Below are positions 38,207 through 47,100 of a DNA stretch of 64,000 bases, piece after piece (position 1 is the stretch's first letter; each line of letters begins with the position of its first letter). The position numbers and the translations under genes are program-made. The notes below the pieces were generated by a model. The model was not told the DNA's origin, ran no database searches, and saw only the letters and a program-made list of their open reading frames with translations. This stretch comes from Saccharibacillus sp. CPCC 101409 (GTDB lineage: Bacteria > Bacillota > Bacilli > Paenibacillales > Paenibacillaceae): positions 1-64,000 of the forward strand of contig NZ_JAULSA010000017.1 in the NCBI RefSeq assembly GCF_030518235.1. Reading direction: 5' to 3'.

Positions 38207-39124
38207 TTATTCGCCGGCTTCGTCGTCTTTCGACTCCGTATCCGCCTTGTCCGACTGCGAGTCGTCCGCCGTCGCTTCCGCCGGCACGGCGATCTCCGAG
38301 ACGGCGTTCTGGTCGGAATATGTACCGTCCGAATTGGCGACGATATGCAGGTCCTGCTCGTTCACCTGCAGCGTGGTGTCCATCTTGACCGAAGAAGACG
38401 ACAGCTGGTGCGATTCCTTGTCCACGACCAGACTGTAGCTGACTTTGCTGCCTGCGCTGCTTTGAAGCATTTCGCTCAGGCCGGATTGCGCCGATTCGCC
38501 GAGCTGGCGTCCGAGGCCCGCTTCGATCAGCTTGGCGGCTTCCGCGTCGGCCGCTTCGTAGGTCAGCGTATACGCGCCGCCTTCTTCCGACAGCTTAAGG
38601 CCGTCTTTGTAATCGCTCAGCTCTTCGATCAGCATAGCCGGGTCGAGGATGTCCGTCGTTACGATCGAACTTTCTTCGGAACCGTCCAGCGTCTGCGTGC
38701 TCCACGCTCCGCTTGCATCCTTGGCGTGGATCTCGCTGCCGGTCGCGTACACTTCCGTAGCCGCCTGCTGGCCCTGCGACAGCGTGTCGATCTTGAGGCC
38801 GTACTGGACTTCCGGCTTCGCGATCACGTCGCCGGCGATCTCGATCGCCGTTTCGACCGGTTCTTCGCTGTCCGCGGTTTCGACGGTATAGTTCGTTTTC
38901 GAATCGATCTTGTAGCTTTCGAGCGCTTTGGCCTGCTCCAGTGCCTGGTCGTAGACCGACGCCGCCGTTTCCGTCGACTCGCCGGAAGGCTTACTTTCTT
39001 TGGCCGGATCGGTGGTGGAGCTTTCCGACGTACAGGCCGCCGAGAAGAGCAGCAGCGACAGAGCGCTCATTTTAAGTGCGTTACCCAGGTAATGCCGATT
39101 GCGGTTTCTTTTTGCCGAGTACAT
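38207..39124 (-). CDS. Lipoprotein, DUF6612/LppX-like
   Basis: 305-aa predicted lipoprotein: basic N-terminus, hydrophobic stretch, lipobox LLLFSAAC with the Cys at about residue 31, then a Ser/Thr/Glu-rich tether. The mature part (residues 55-280) has repeated beta-strand patterns with YDQALEQAKALESYKIDSKT, typical of the DUF6612 half-barrel lipoproteins that resemble LolA/LppX folds. The C-terminus is acidic. ATG start with AAAGGGG. Such proteins may carry lipids or hydrophobic molecules at the envelope; no direct evidence here. Alone on its strand, divergent from the DUF420 gene. Confidence 0.8.
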   Translation of the reverse strand: MYSAKRNRNRHYLGNALKMSALSLLLFSAACTSESSTTDPAKESKPSGESTETAASVYDQALEQAKALESYKIDSKTNYTVETADSEEPVETAIEIAGDVIAKPEVQYGLKIDTLSQGQQAATEVYATGSEIHAKDASGAWSTQTLDGSEESSIVTTDILDPAMLIEELSDYKDGLKLSEEGGAYTLTYEAADAEAAKLIEAGLGRQLGESAQSGLSEMLQSSAGSKVSYSLVVDKESHQLSSSSVKMDTTLQVNEQDLHIVANSDGTYSDQNAVSEIAVPAEATADDSQSDKADTESKDDEAGE

Positions 39125-39260
39125 GATGATCCCCTTTCGACTTGTGCGATACTTATTACCTTACCATTTCAAACCTGTAAAGTAAAAAACGAAAAGGAAA
39201 CAATAAGGAAACAATCTCGACAAAAAAACCGTCCCGACGAATATTTCAAATTCTTGTCAC

Positions 39261-39289
39261 TTAACATCAAAGCTTTGGCGGGATATAAT
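39261..39289 (+). promoter_or_regulatory. Promoter of the DUF420 gene
   Basis: TTAACA, 17-bp spacer, TATAAT, 35 bp before the start codon. Confidence 0.7.
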
Positions 39290-39323
39290 ATGGGGTGACA
39301 AATTTTAAGGAGAATCCGCCCTC

Positions 39324-39890
39324 ATGAGCCAATCGAACGAGAACGAGAAATACCGTCCGACCACGAACCGCAATTTCGCCGGATTGATCATTACCGTTTC
39401 CGTCGTCGCGAACATTATCATTTTGCTGCTGTTCTTTTCGCCGATCGGCTATCAGGGGACCGCGCATTTCGATCTGACGATCTTTCCTCGGCTGAACGCC
39501 ATTTTCAACAGTTTCACGTTTATTTTCCTGGTCTGCGCGCTGATCGCGATCATCCGCAAGAACGTGCCGGTGCACAAAGCGTTTATCCTGGCGGCTTTCG
39601 CTTCCACGCTGCTGTTCCTGGTGTCGTACCTGACCTTCCACTACGTATCGCCGGAGACGGCCAAGTACGGCGGCGAAGGCATCCTGCGTCCGATTTACTT
39701 CTTTATCCTGATCTCGCACAGCATCCTGGCCGCGCTGATCGTGCCCCTGGCGCTGTTCACGCTGGTGTTCGGCTGGACGATGCAGGTGAAGAAGCACCGC
39801 AAGATCGCCCGCTGGACGATGCCGATCTGGCTGTACGTCAGCGCGACGGGCGTGATCGTATATCTGTTTATGGCTCCGTATTACCACTGA
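39324..39890 (+). CDS. DUF420 membrane protein (YozB/CtaM-like)
   Basis: 188-aa integral membrane protein with five hydrophobic segments (about residues 18-40, 50-72, 85-105, 128-150, 163-183). Histidines typical of DUF420 are in KNVPVHKAFILAAF, LTFHYVSPETAKYGGEG, FFILISHSILAALIVPL and VKKHRKIARWTMPIWLYVSATGVIVYL. In Staphylococcus, the family member CtaM is needed for a heme-copper oxidase, so a cytochrome oxidase assembly role is plausible. No oxidase genes are here. AAGGAG lies before the ATG. Monocistronic. Confidence 0.88.
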   Translation: MSQSNENEKYRPTTNRNFAGLIITVSVVANIIILLLFFSPIGYQGTAHFDLTIFPRLNAIFNSFTFIFLVCALIAIIRKNVPVHKAFILAAFASTLLFLVSYLTFHYVSPETAKYGGEGILRPIYFFILISHSILAALIVPLALFTLVFGWTMQVKKHRKIARWTMPIWLYVSATGVIVYLFMAPYYH

Positions 39891-39916
39891 TCGGACTTTT
39901 TACGCAGGACAGAAGA

Positions 39917-39949
39917 AGCGCATCCGCGTTTGGCGGGTGCGCTTTTTTT
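39917..39949 (+). terminator. Terminator after the DUF420 gene
   Basis: AGCGCATCCGC / GCGGGTGCGCT stem with one G-T pair, and seven T. Confidence 0.85.
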
Positions 39950-40000
39950 GCCGTCATTCCGGGGAGTTATCGAATTCGGGGGATTGAAAAATATTTTTTA

Positions 40001-40030
40001 TTGGCGCATGTCAGGTCGTTTATGTTATAA
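40001..40030 (+). promoter_or_regulatory. Probable promoter of add
   Basis: TTGGCG, 18-bp spacer, TTATAA in an AT-rich stretch 72 bp before the start codon. Confidence 0.4.
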
Positions 40031-40101
40031 ATCGTGACAATATATATTTTCAAAAAAAGAAATCTAACATGAAGCGCCTGGCGCGAAAAGGAGGAAGTTT
40101 T

Positions 40102-41160
40102 ATGCCGAATAGATCTTCTGCAAGTCCCGTCGAACTGCTGCACCGGCTGCCGAAAGTCGATCTCCACCTGCATTTGGACGGAAGTATCCGCGAATCCACA
40201 TTGTGGGAAATCGCGGCCGAACAGGGCGTAAAGCTGCCTGCCGTCCGCGCCGAAGAATTAACTCCTTTCATGAAAGTAACGGGAGAATGCGGAAGTCTGG
40301 TCGAATATTTGGAAAAGTTCGATTTTGTGTCAGGTTTCCTCCATAAAACGGATGTGCTGGAGCGGATTGCGTACGAACTGGTCGAACAAGCATCGGAGCA
40401 GAACTGCCGTTATATCGAAGTCCGCTTCGGTCCGCAGCTGCACCGCCGGGACGGGCTGAGCTGCGAAGACGTGATCGACGCCGTGCTGCGGGGGCTGCGC
40501 CGGGGCGAAAAAGAGTTCGGCGTAACGGCCCGCGGGATCGCGGCCTGCCTGCGCCACCATTCCCCGCATATGAACAGCGAAGTGGTCGCGGCGGCGGCCG
40601 CGTTCAAGAATCGGGGACTGGTCGCGGTCGACCTGGCCGGTCCGGAAGCCGCTTACCCGGCCTATCTGCACCGCGCCGTGTTCGAATACGCGCAGCTGAT
40701 GGATATGCCGGTGACGATCCACGCGGGCGAGGCGGGCGGAGCGGACAATATCCGCGAAGCGATCACCCGGCTGGGCGCGACCCGGATCGGGCACGGCGTC
40801 CGGCTGCGGGAGAACCCGCAGGTGTTCGAGCTGGTGCGGGACCGGCAGATCGTACTGGAGATGTGCCCGGTCAGCAATTACCAGACCAAAGCGATGGAGG
40901 GCTGGGAATCTTACCCGGTGCGCGAATATTTCGACGCCGGCCTGAAGCTGACGATCAACACGGACAATCTTACGGTATCCGATACGTCGATGGTCAAAGA
41001 GTACCGGATCCTGACCGAGAAATTCGGCTTTACGCTGCCCGAGATCGGGACGCTGATTCTCAACGGCGTGGATGCCGCGTTCCTGCGTCCCGAAGAGAAA
41101 GCGCGGCTGCGCGCCGAGTTTGTCGGCAGCTTCCTGGAACTGGGCATGATGGCCGGTTAA
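40102..41160 (+). CDS. add: Adenosine deaminase
   Basis: 352-aa amidohydrolase converting adenosine/deoxyadenosine to inosine/deoxyinosine in purine salvage. Zinc ligands are seen in LHLHLDGS (HxH) and VTIHAGEAGG (His plus the catalytic Glu), with RIGHGVRL, EMCPVSNYQT and the zinc Asp in INTDNLTV. Length matches the family. Start at 40102 (MPNRSS) follows AAAAGGAGG, preferred to an in-frame ATG at 40069 that lacks a ribosome site. Monocistronic. Confidence 0.95.
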   Translation: MPNRSSASPVELLHRLPKVDLHLHLDGSIRESTLWEIAAEQGVKLPAVRAEELTPFMKVTGECGSLVEYLEKFDFVSGFLHKTDVLERIAYELVEQASEQNCRYIEVRFGPQLHRRDGLSCEDVIDAVLRGLRRGEKEFGVTARGIAACLRHHSPHMNSEVVAAAAAFKNRGLVAVDLAGPEAAYPAYLHRAVFEYAQLMDMPVTIHAGEAGGADNIREAITRLGATRIGHGVRLRENPQVFELVRDRQIVLEMCPVSNYQTKAMEGWESYPVREYFDAGLKLTINTDNLTVSDTSMVKEYRILTEKFGFTLPEIGTLILNGVDAAFLRPEEKARLRAEFVGSFLELGMMAG

Positions 41161-41294
41161 GGAAAGTCGTTTAGCAGTAAAAAGCTGGAATAAAAAATAA
41201 ACGCAGCGGCAAAAATCATATTGAAGCGCTTTCTTTTTGGTGTAAACTGGAGATAACACACACCGGTTGACATCAAACAAGGAGGCGCTTTGTC

Positions 41295-41804
41295 ATGTTC
41301 GGAAGAAAGTGGCGCAAGCGGATAAAACGGAAAACGATTCTGCTGGGTCTGGCCGGCATGATCATGCTGACGGGATGTTCGACGGTTCGGGAAACGATGG
41401 CGCAGCTTGAAATGTACGGCAGCAACGAAAAGATCGCGCAGAGCGGAGACAGCTACAGTTACAAATTGCGCGAAGGACAGGCCGACGAAAGCGGGGCGAG
41501 CCTGGAATTCAAACAGTTTACCGGCGTGCATACGCTGTGGTCGGCGGATGCCGAGCGGGAAGCGACGGTTACGCTGGATCTCGACGTCGGCGTCAAGAAC
41601 GGCAAGTTCAAAGTGGTCCACGTCCGTCCCGACGGGGAAGTAATCAAGCTGGCAGACGCGTCGCTGGGCGGTGAGCCGGTCACGATCGAGCTGCCGGAAG
41701 GCCGCAGCGAGATCAAGATTGTCGGCAAGAAAGCGTACGGACATCTGGAAGCGCGTTTCAGCGATAATGAAACCGCGCATTTCCAGCCGGTCAAGATTCA
41801 GTGA
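41295..41804 (+). CDS. Small predicted lipoprotein
   Basis: 169 aa: very basic N-terminus (RKWRKRIKRKT), hydrophobic core, lipobox MLTGC with Cys near residue 28, then about 140 residues of beta-rich sequence (SLEFKQFTGVHTLWSADAEREATVTLDLDVGVKNGKFKVVHV). I do not recognise the family; the strand pattern resembles small Ig-like envelope lipoproteins. AAGGAGG precedes the ATG. A terminator follows, so it is a single-gene unit. Confidence 0.75.
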   Translation: MFGRKWRKRIKRKTILLGLAGMIMLTGCSTVRETMAQLEMYGSNEKIAQSGDSYSYKLREGQADESGASLEFKQFTGVHTLWSADAEREATVTLDLDVGVKNGKFKVVHVRPDGEVIKLADASLGGEPVTIELPEGRSEIKIVGKKAYGHLEARFSDNETAHFQPVKIQ

Positions 41805-41887
41805 CTTGTCCCGATCGGAGATTCGGTTTCGCCCGCCCGTGGGTTCGGATCGAACCCGTGTACGAATCCCCAAGGAAAGGAAACGAA

Positions 41888-41913
41888 AGGCCCGCGCGGC
41901 GCGCGGGTCTTTA
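41888..41913 (+). terminator. Terminator after the lipoprotein gene
   Basis: GGCCCGCGC / GCGCGGGTC hairpin with CTTTAT after it. Confidence 0.65.
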
Positions 41914-41980
41914 TCGTGCCGGGCGGCTAAACGGGTTCGAGCAGCGCGGCGGAATCTCGGAGAGCGCAGTTTGTATAGAA

Positions 41981-42014
41981 AAAGAAGCCCGGAACCATTG
42001 AAGGTTCCGGGCTT
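41981..42014 (-). terminator. Terminator of the 49-aa Fur-box gene
   Basis: Perfect 12-bp stem AAGCCCGGAACC / GGTTCCGGGCTT with a 6-nt loop. On the minus strand it runs into TTCTTTTTC. It lies 73 bp after the small gene's stop. Confidence 0.85.
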
Positions 42015-42087
42015 CCGTGCGTGCCTGGCGGGATCTGCTGCGCTCCTGCGGTCCGGTCGCCGCCGGCTCTGTGGCGTTCTATGATAA

Positions 42088-42237
42088 TCAGGCTTTCGCC
42101 GATTCGAATCTCATCATGCGTTCCAGCTTGCGCGTAATTTCTTTTTGCCATTTCTTGTCGCCGACTTGAACGGCCACATTAAGCAGATCCAGGTAATCGT
42201 CAAAGCTCAGGCTTACTCTCGAAGATGAAGGTTGCAT
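42088..42237 (-). CDS. 49-aa hypothetical protein behind a Fur box
   Basis: A short gene of 50 codons: ATG at 42237, TGA at 42088, AGGAG about 10 nt upstream. The product begins MQPSSSRVSLSFDDYLDLL and continues NVAVQVGDKKWQKEITRKLE to RMMRFESAKA. It is predicted helical, with alternating hydrophobic and basic residues. It has its own promoter, Fur box and strong terminator, which supports it as a real gene. The LSFDDYL start and RKLERM end vaguely recall the small Fur-regulated basic proteins FbpA/FbpB of Bacillus (29-59 aa), and the GDKKW part recalls IDEAL-type segments; neither similarity is enough to name it. Confidence 0.72.
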   Translation of the reverse strand: MQPSSSRVSLSFDDYLDLLNVAVQVGDKKWQKEITRKLERMMRFESAKA

Positions 42238-42291
42238 ACGATTTTGTTCTCCTTTTATGTGAAGTCATTAGATGCAGCTACCGTACGGGAA

Positions 42292-42306
42292 TGATAATCA
42301 TTATCA
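42292..42306 (-). promoter_or_regulatory. Fur box
   Basis: TGATAAT-C-ATTATCA is a perfect 7-1-7 match to the Bacillus Fur operator. On the minus strand it lies about 20 bp downstream of a plausible promoter (TTGCAA, 16 bp, GATAAT, near 42354-42327) and 54 bp before the 49-aa gene. The plus-strand gene at 42551 is 245 bp away. Confidence 0.85.
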
Positions 42307-42488
42307 CGTTTATATTCTCTATTATCCATATTTTTAGAGAAATTGCAACGAGCGAGCCAGATAAAATTTCAAAACGCAGCCAACAGTTCGGATTTTATTC
42401 AAATTTAAAAAATCAAAAATCCGGTTTACGAGCCGCTTCATCGGGAAGGGAACCGGAACGAAGCGAATAAAACGTAACGCTTTTCGCT

Positions 42489-42529
42489 TTGTAAACGTTT
42501 ATAAAGAGAGGCGCATCCCCGGGATGCGC
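42489..42529 (+). promoter_or_regulatory. cre-like site and leader hairpin before the membrane-protein gene
   Basis: TTGTAAACGTTTATA (42489-42503) fits the cre consensus with one mismatch. It is followed by a perfect palindrome GCGCATCCC-C-GGGATGCGC (42511-42529) that ends right before the AAAAGGAGGG ribosome site and could act as an RNA hairpin or an operator. Confidence 0.45.
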
Positions 42530-42550
42530 AGGAAAAGGAGGGAAGAAACG

Positions 42551-43153
42551 ATGAAAAAAGATTTTTACCTGGTAGGCTGGGGACTGACGGTGATGCTGCT
42601 TAATATCGTTACGAATCCCTGGATCAGCACGGCGGTCAATGTGGTTGCGCATGCGCTGATCTTTGTCGGCCTTATTCGTTTGAAACGCCGCAATTCGATG
42701 TTCGGGGCGGGCGGCCTGTTCGCGGTAACCGCGGCGCTGCTGTCGGTTATCTCGATGCTCACCTCGCCGGTGAACGAAGCGGCGCTGACGAACGCTCCGT
42801 CCTGGGCATGGGGAATCGATATCCTGTTCTCGCTCGCTTCTCTCGCGATGATCTACGCGATCTGTACGGGTACGGCGCGCGAAGCGGACAAAGAAGGAGA
42901 AACGGAACTGGCGAAAAAAATGCGCTTCGGCTGGTGGACCTACCTGGTCCCCGCCCTGATTGCGCTGGCTTTGATTCCGATCCTGCTCAATTTCGGGGAA
43001 AATACGAATATGCTGGCGCCCCTCCTGGTGCTCGGCCTGATCTCCCTGGCGGCGACGATCTCGATTATTGTGGGTCTTCGCCGCGCGGGCCGCGATCTGC
43101 GATCGTATGAAGAGAATGCGGCGGCGGACGGCGTGAAAACGAGTGGAGCATGA
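42551..43153 (+). CDS. Six-helix membrane protein of unknown function
   Basis: 200 aa with about six hydrophobic helices arranged in pairs (residues 6-22, 26-44, 54-74, 86-106, 129-149, 158-180), charged linker AREADKEGETELAKKMR in the middle, and a polar C-tail. No recognisable family motif. ATG at 42551 with AAGGAGGG. The next gene, a lipoprotein, begins 4 bp after the stop, so the two are co-translated and may act together at the membrane. Confidence 0.75.
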   Translation: MKKDFYLVGWGLTVMLLNIVTNPWISTAVNVVAHALIFVGLIRLKRRNSMFGAGGLFAVTAALLSVISMLTSPVNEAALTNAPSWAWGIDILFSLASLAMIYAICTGTAREADKEGETELAKKMRFGWWTYLVPALIALALIPILLNFGENTNMLAPLLVLGLISLAATISIIVGLRRAGRDLRSYEENAAADGVKTSGA

Positions 43154-43157
43154 AGCG

Positions 43158-43748
43158 ATGAAGCGGGAAATTTTGCGCGAGCGAATCGGCCTGCTTAAAA
43201 AGCGGTCCTTTCTGGCTTCTTCGGTCCTGGGCCTGATTGTAATGGCAGCCTGCGGAAATGGAACGGTTACGACATATCCGAAGCCGCGGTCGGAATCGGC
43301 GGACAAGGAAATCCGTGCGGACGATACAAAAAGCGCGCCTCCGGAAGCGGCCGGCCCGGATGCTCGAAACGCGGAAGGACAGGCCGGAACCGGCGATGAG
43401 AATGCAATCGACAGGGGCGTCCATATCGACTGGGACCGGATCGACAGCCCGCTGTGGAACGCGGAAATGCAGCCGAAACTGAATGCCGTGCTTGAAGCCC
43501 TTGCGCAAAAAGATGCCGAAAAGCTGAATCTTGCCGTACGCTCCGATACGGCGGGCGCTTTCGATGATCTGCTCGCTTACGAATTCGATTTCCGGGCGGT
43601 AACCGATGTGGTCGAGGAGCGCGGAAGACTTTTGGTCGGAGTGAGCCACATTGTGCGAATGACGGATGACATTCCGCGCGAAGGCGTCTACTATTACTAT
43701 TTCGACCAAAGCGAAAGCGGAGAATGGGAGATCGTTGCGATCGATTGA
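43158..43748 (+). CDS. Predicted lipoprotein of unknown function
   Basis: 196 aa. N-terminus MKREILRERIGLLKKRS, hydrophobic stretch and lipobox LIVMAAC (Cys near residue 32), then a charged tether to about residue 85. The mature domain of about 110 residues (NAVLEALAQKDAEKLNLAVRSDTAGAFDDLLAYEF, YYYYFDQSESGEWEIVAID) resembles the NTF2-like/DUF4829-type pattern of small secreted proteins, without a firm match. The start at 43158 follows GGAG; a GTG at 43143 is possible. In operon with the preceding membrane protein. Confidence 0.7.
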   Translation: MKREILRERIGLLKKRSFLASSVLGLIVMAACGNGTVTTYPKPRSESADKEIRADDTKSAPPEAAGPDARNAEGQAGTGDENAIDRGVHIDWDRIDSPLWNAEMQPKLNAVLEALAQKDAEKLNLAVRSDTAGAFDDLLAYEFDFRAVTDVVEERGRLLVGVSHIVRMTDDIPREGVYYYYFDQSESGEWEIVAID

Positions 43749-43814
43749 CGGGTTGGGCGGCCTCGACGGCCGGCGGTTCGGTTCATTGATTAACTTTCTG
43801 GGCCTGCCTTCGCC

Positions 43815-44009
43815 AAATGTGCGGATCGGCATCAATTTGAACCGATTGGAAAGGGAATGGCGGTTATTCATGCGGATCGGCATTAATTCTGAGAAGAATC
43901 GGCCAGATCGGGCAGAAAACGGCCGGATGAGAACCAGATTGATGCGCATATGCAGCAATCGGCGGAGTTTCGCGCGAAGTCGGAGAAAATGCTGCGGATA
44001 TGCACGAAC
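43815..44009. repeat. Four-unit palindrome array E (ATTnATGC arms), long middle spacing
   Basis: Units at 43815-43838, 43866-43887, 43937-43960 and 43988-44009, with arms like ATTSATGC, 6 bp, GCAKSAAT. Centre-to-centre distances are 51, 72 and 50 bp, so the middle gap is 10 bp (about one helical turn) longer than in the other five arrays. The middle spacer has CGGCC / GGCCG. The array lies between the lipoprotein gene and the convergent mannosidase gene; nothing else but a terminator occupies this gap. Confidence 0.7.
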
Positions 44010-44045
44010 GGTCGGGTGCAGGCAGGCTTAACCGGCAAGCACGAT

Positions 44046-44095
44046 AAAAAAAGCCTCCAAACCGCCGCGGATGAAGCGGAGTTTGGAGGCTTTTT
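44046..44095. terminator. Bidirectional terminator at the mannosidase 3' end
   Basis: AAAAAGCCTCCAAAC / GTTTGGAGGCTTTTT, a 15-bp stem with A/T runs on both sides, 71 bp after the GH38 stop. Confidence 0.85.
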
Positions 44096-44165
44096 GGCGT
44101 TTTCGATTCGATTTCGATGCGGTTCGGTTCGATCGGGCGGGTCGTGAAGGCGGCCGAGGCTGCGC

Positions 44166-47100
44166 TTAGGCGCGCAGCTCGATCGCAAACGTACGGATCT
44201 GGTACGGCTCCAGCACGAACGGGATTTGCGGCTCGTGGCGCCGCTCGCCTTCGGGCCGTTCCAGCAGGTCGCATTCCTGCCAGGATGCGATCTCCAGATC
44301 GCTGCCCAGCGTCAGGCGCTGCCGGCTGCCTGAGAAATCGTGCACGCGCAGGACGACGGACCTGCCGTCTTCCGAGCGCTTCACGGCGGAGATCATCGCC
44401 GTGCCCGCATCGGCGGCGTGAACGCCGGCGCCGGCAGTCGGGCCGCCGGCTGCGCGGTAAGCCGCCGCCGCGTCGCTGGCTGCGGCGGCTGCGGTCCCGT
44501 TCGGGCCGGCGGCTGCGCTGCCGCCGCCCGTGCCGTTCGCCGCGGCGGCCTGCGCACGGCCGCCGTGCTCTGCCGCGGTCCGGGCAGGCTGAGCCGCCCG
44601 GACGACTTCGGTTCCGCCCGATAGGTGGAACATGGAGAGCGCCGGCTGCTGCGGGGCGCCGGCGGAAGCGCGCAGCGGGCTGTTCAGCGCCCAGGCGCTG
44701 CGCACCGTGCCGCCGGCCAGCCAGTCGCCGTCGTGCGGCAGCAGCGAATACGTGAATTCGTGCGATCCCTGATCCGCTTCGGTATCGGGGTGCTGCGCGC
44801 ACTTGATGAGGGATAAACGCATCACGTTGTCTTTGATGTCGTAGCCGTATTTGCAGTCGTTCAGCAGGCTGACGCCGTAGCCTTTGTCCGACAGGTCGGC
44901 CCACTGATGGCCGACGGTCTCGAACCGGGCCATATCCCAGCTCGTGTTCCAGTGGGTCGGACGGGTCACGTTGCCATACTGGACGTCGTACGTCGCTTCG
45001 GTCGCGCGGACGTGGACCGGGAACGCGGCTTTGAGCAGCACGCGCCGCTCGTGCCAGTCGGCCGTCGTCTTGAAGTCGATGCGGCGGTCGCGCGCATAGA
45101 CGGTCAGGTGCTGCTGTATGCGGGAAGCTTTTGTTTCCCACACAAAGCGGACCACGCAGCGCAGCGGCCCGCGCTCGATGACGGACACTTCCGTCAGGTT
45201 GTCCAGCTCCCAGGACTTCTGCTGGTAGAAAATATCGACGTCCCACGCTTCGTGCGCCAGCGGTTTGTCTTCGAACAGCTGCAGCACGTTGCCGCGCTGC
45301 CCGGCCGCCAGCACTTCGCGCTCGGCCGCCCGGTCGTACAGGCGAGTGAGCTGGCCGCGCTCGTTCCAGTCCAATTCGTAGAACGGCGTGGACACGCCGT
45401 GCTCGCGCAGCGTAAAGGCGTCCGCGCCGCCTGCTGCAAGCGCATCGCCGCCAGCGGCGCTTTCCGCCGCCTTCGCCACGGCCGCGCCGGACAAGCCCGT
45501 GTCCGCCGGCCGCTGCGCCGCCGGCATTTCCGCGCCTGCGGCGCCCCGGCGTTCCGCCGAAGCCGGCGGAATATCGCCGTCCGCGCCGGAGCGCCCGCCG
45601 CTCTCCGCGCTTTTGGCCGCGGCCGCTCCCGTGCCGCCCGCCGCGATCCCGCCCTCCGAGCCCTCATCCGGCTCGAACGTCAGCTCCGCATAACCCAGCG
45701 AAGGCACATCCTTCGCTTCGACCAACCACGCGCCGCCGCTTGTCCGCTGCGCGTTCAGCCGCTCGCCGCGGTGGCTGCGCCAGACGCCGCTCCCGCTTTC
45801 CGCGGCCGCTTCGCCCGCCGCCGGCTCTACCCCGCTCGCGCCGCTTCCGCGCGTGCCCGCCGTCGGCTCCGCACTGTCCGCGCCGCTTCCGCGCGTGCCC
45901 GCCGTCGGCTCCGCACTGTCCGCGCCGCTTCCGCGCCCGGCCGCCTCCGCGCCGGAACGGTTCCCGCCGGCGATTTCCGCCGCCGGAATCTCCACAATTC
46001 CGCTCTCCGTCCACGGAGCGGAGTTCCAAACCGTAAAGCGCCGCAGGCCGCTGTCGGTGCTCTCTCCCGGGCCACCGTCCGGCGTGCTTCCGGTGTTCTC
46101 TACCGGCTCTGCGCCCGGCGTGCCGTCGGTGCTCTCTCCCGGGCCACCGTCCGGCGTGCTTCCGGTGCTCTCTCCCGGCTCTGCGCCCGGCGTGCCGTCG
46201 GTGCTCTCTCCCGGCCCGCCGTCCGGCGTGCTTTCGGCGCTTTCAAAGCCCCGCTCCGGCCCCCCGGCCTGCGGCCGAGGGGTTCCGGAATCTTCGCCCG
46301 GAACCGCCGCGGCCGCGCCCGCTTCGCTCCGGCCCTCGCTGTCCACGCTCCGAACGATCGCGTCTCCGCCAACCCCTTTTCCGGCCGAATCGTTCCCGCC
46401 CGTCAGCAGTCCGCGTTCCGCGGCAAGCCGCGCTTCAAGACCCAGCCGCTGCGCCTGCGCATATTCGATCGTGCTGTCTTCGTACACTTCGCGGATCGAC
46501 GAGCCCGGGATGATATCGTGGAACTGGTTGCGCAGAACGATCTTCCAGCCCTCGTCGAGATCGGTTTTGGCATACCGGCTCCAGTCGCCCGCCGTTACGG
46601 CGTCCAGCGCGCTCAGCCACTCGGTTTCGCGGTACAGCAGCTCCAGCTTGCGGTTCATGCGTTTGTTGTACGCCTGGCTCGTATACGTGCCGCGGTGGTA
46701 CTCCAGATACAGCTCGCCATCCCAGGTGTGCACGTAGCTGTCGCTGTTCTCGACCGTTTCGCGCAGCTCCCGGAAATAGTCGCCGGCGCTGCCCGCGGTC
46801 ATCTTCGGCAGGCCCGGCATCCGGTCGATACGACGCCGCATCTCCAGCATATTCCGGTTCACGCCGCCGCCCCCGTCGCCGTAGCCGTAGGAAAACAGCA
46901 GTTTCTGGTTCAATTCTTTGTCGCGGTAAGCGTCCCAGCTTCCTTTGACCGTTTTGGGCATGATATTGCCGTTGTAGGTATAGAACCACGATCCCGGCCG
47001 GGACCAGGGCTCCGTCGTCGTGATAAAATGCGTCAGGATCTCCGTCCCGTCCATCCCGCGCCACATAAACGTATCGTGCGGCATCCGGTTGTACTGGTTC

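Noticed and set aside
41222-41236. TTGAAGCGCTTTCTT as a cre site before the lipoprotein gene
   Set aside because: Two mismatches to the cre consensus and no carbohydrate function in the gene; too weak to list.
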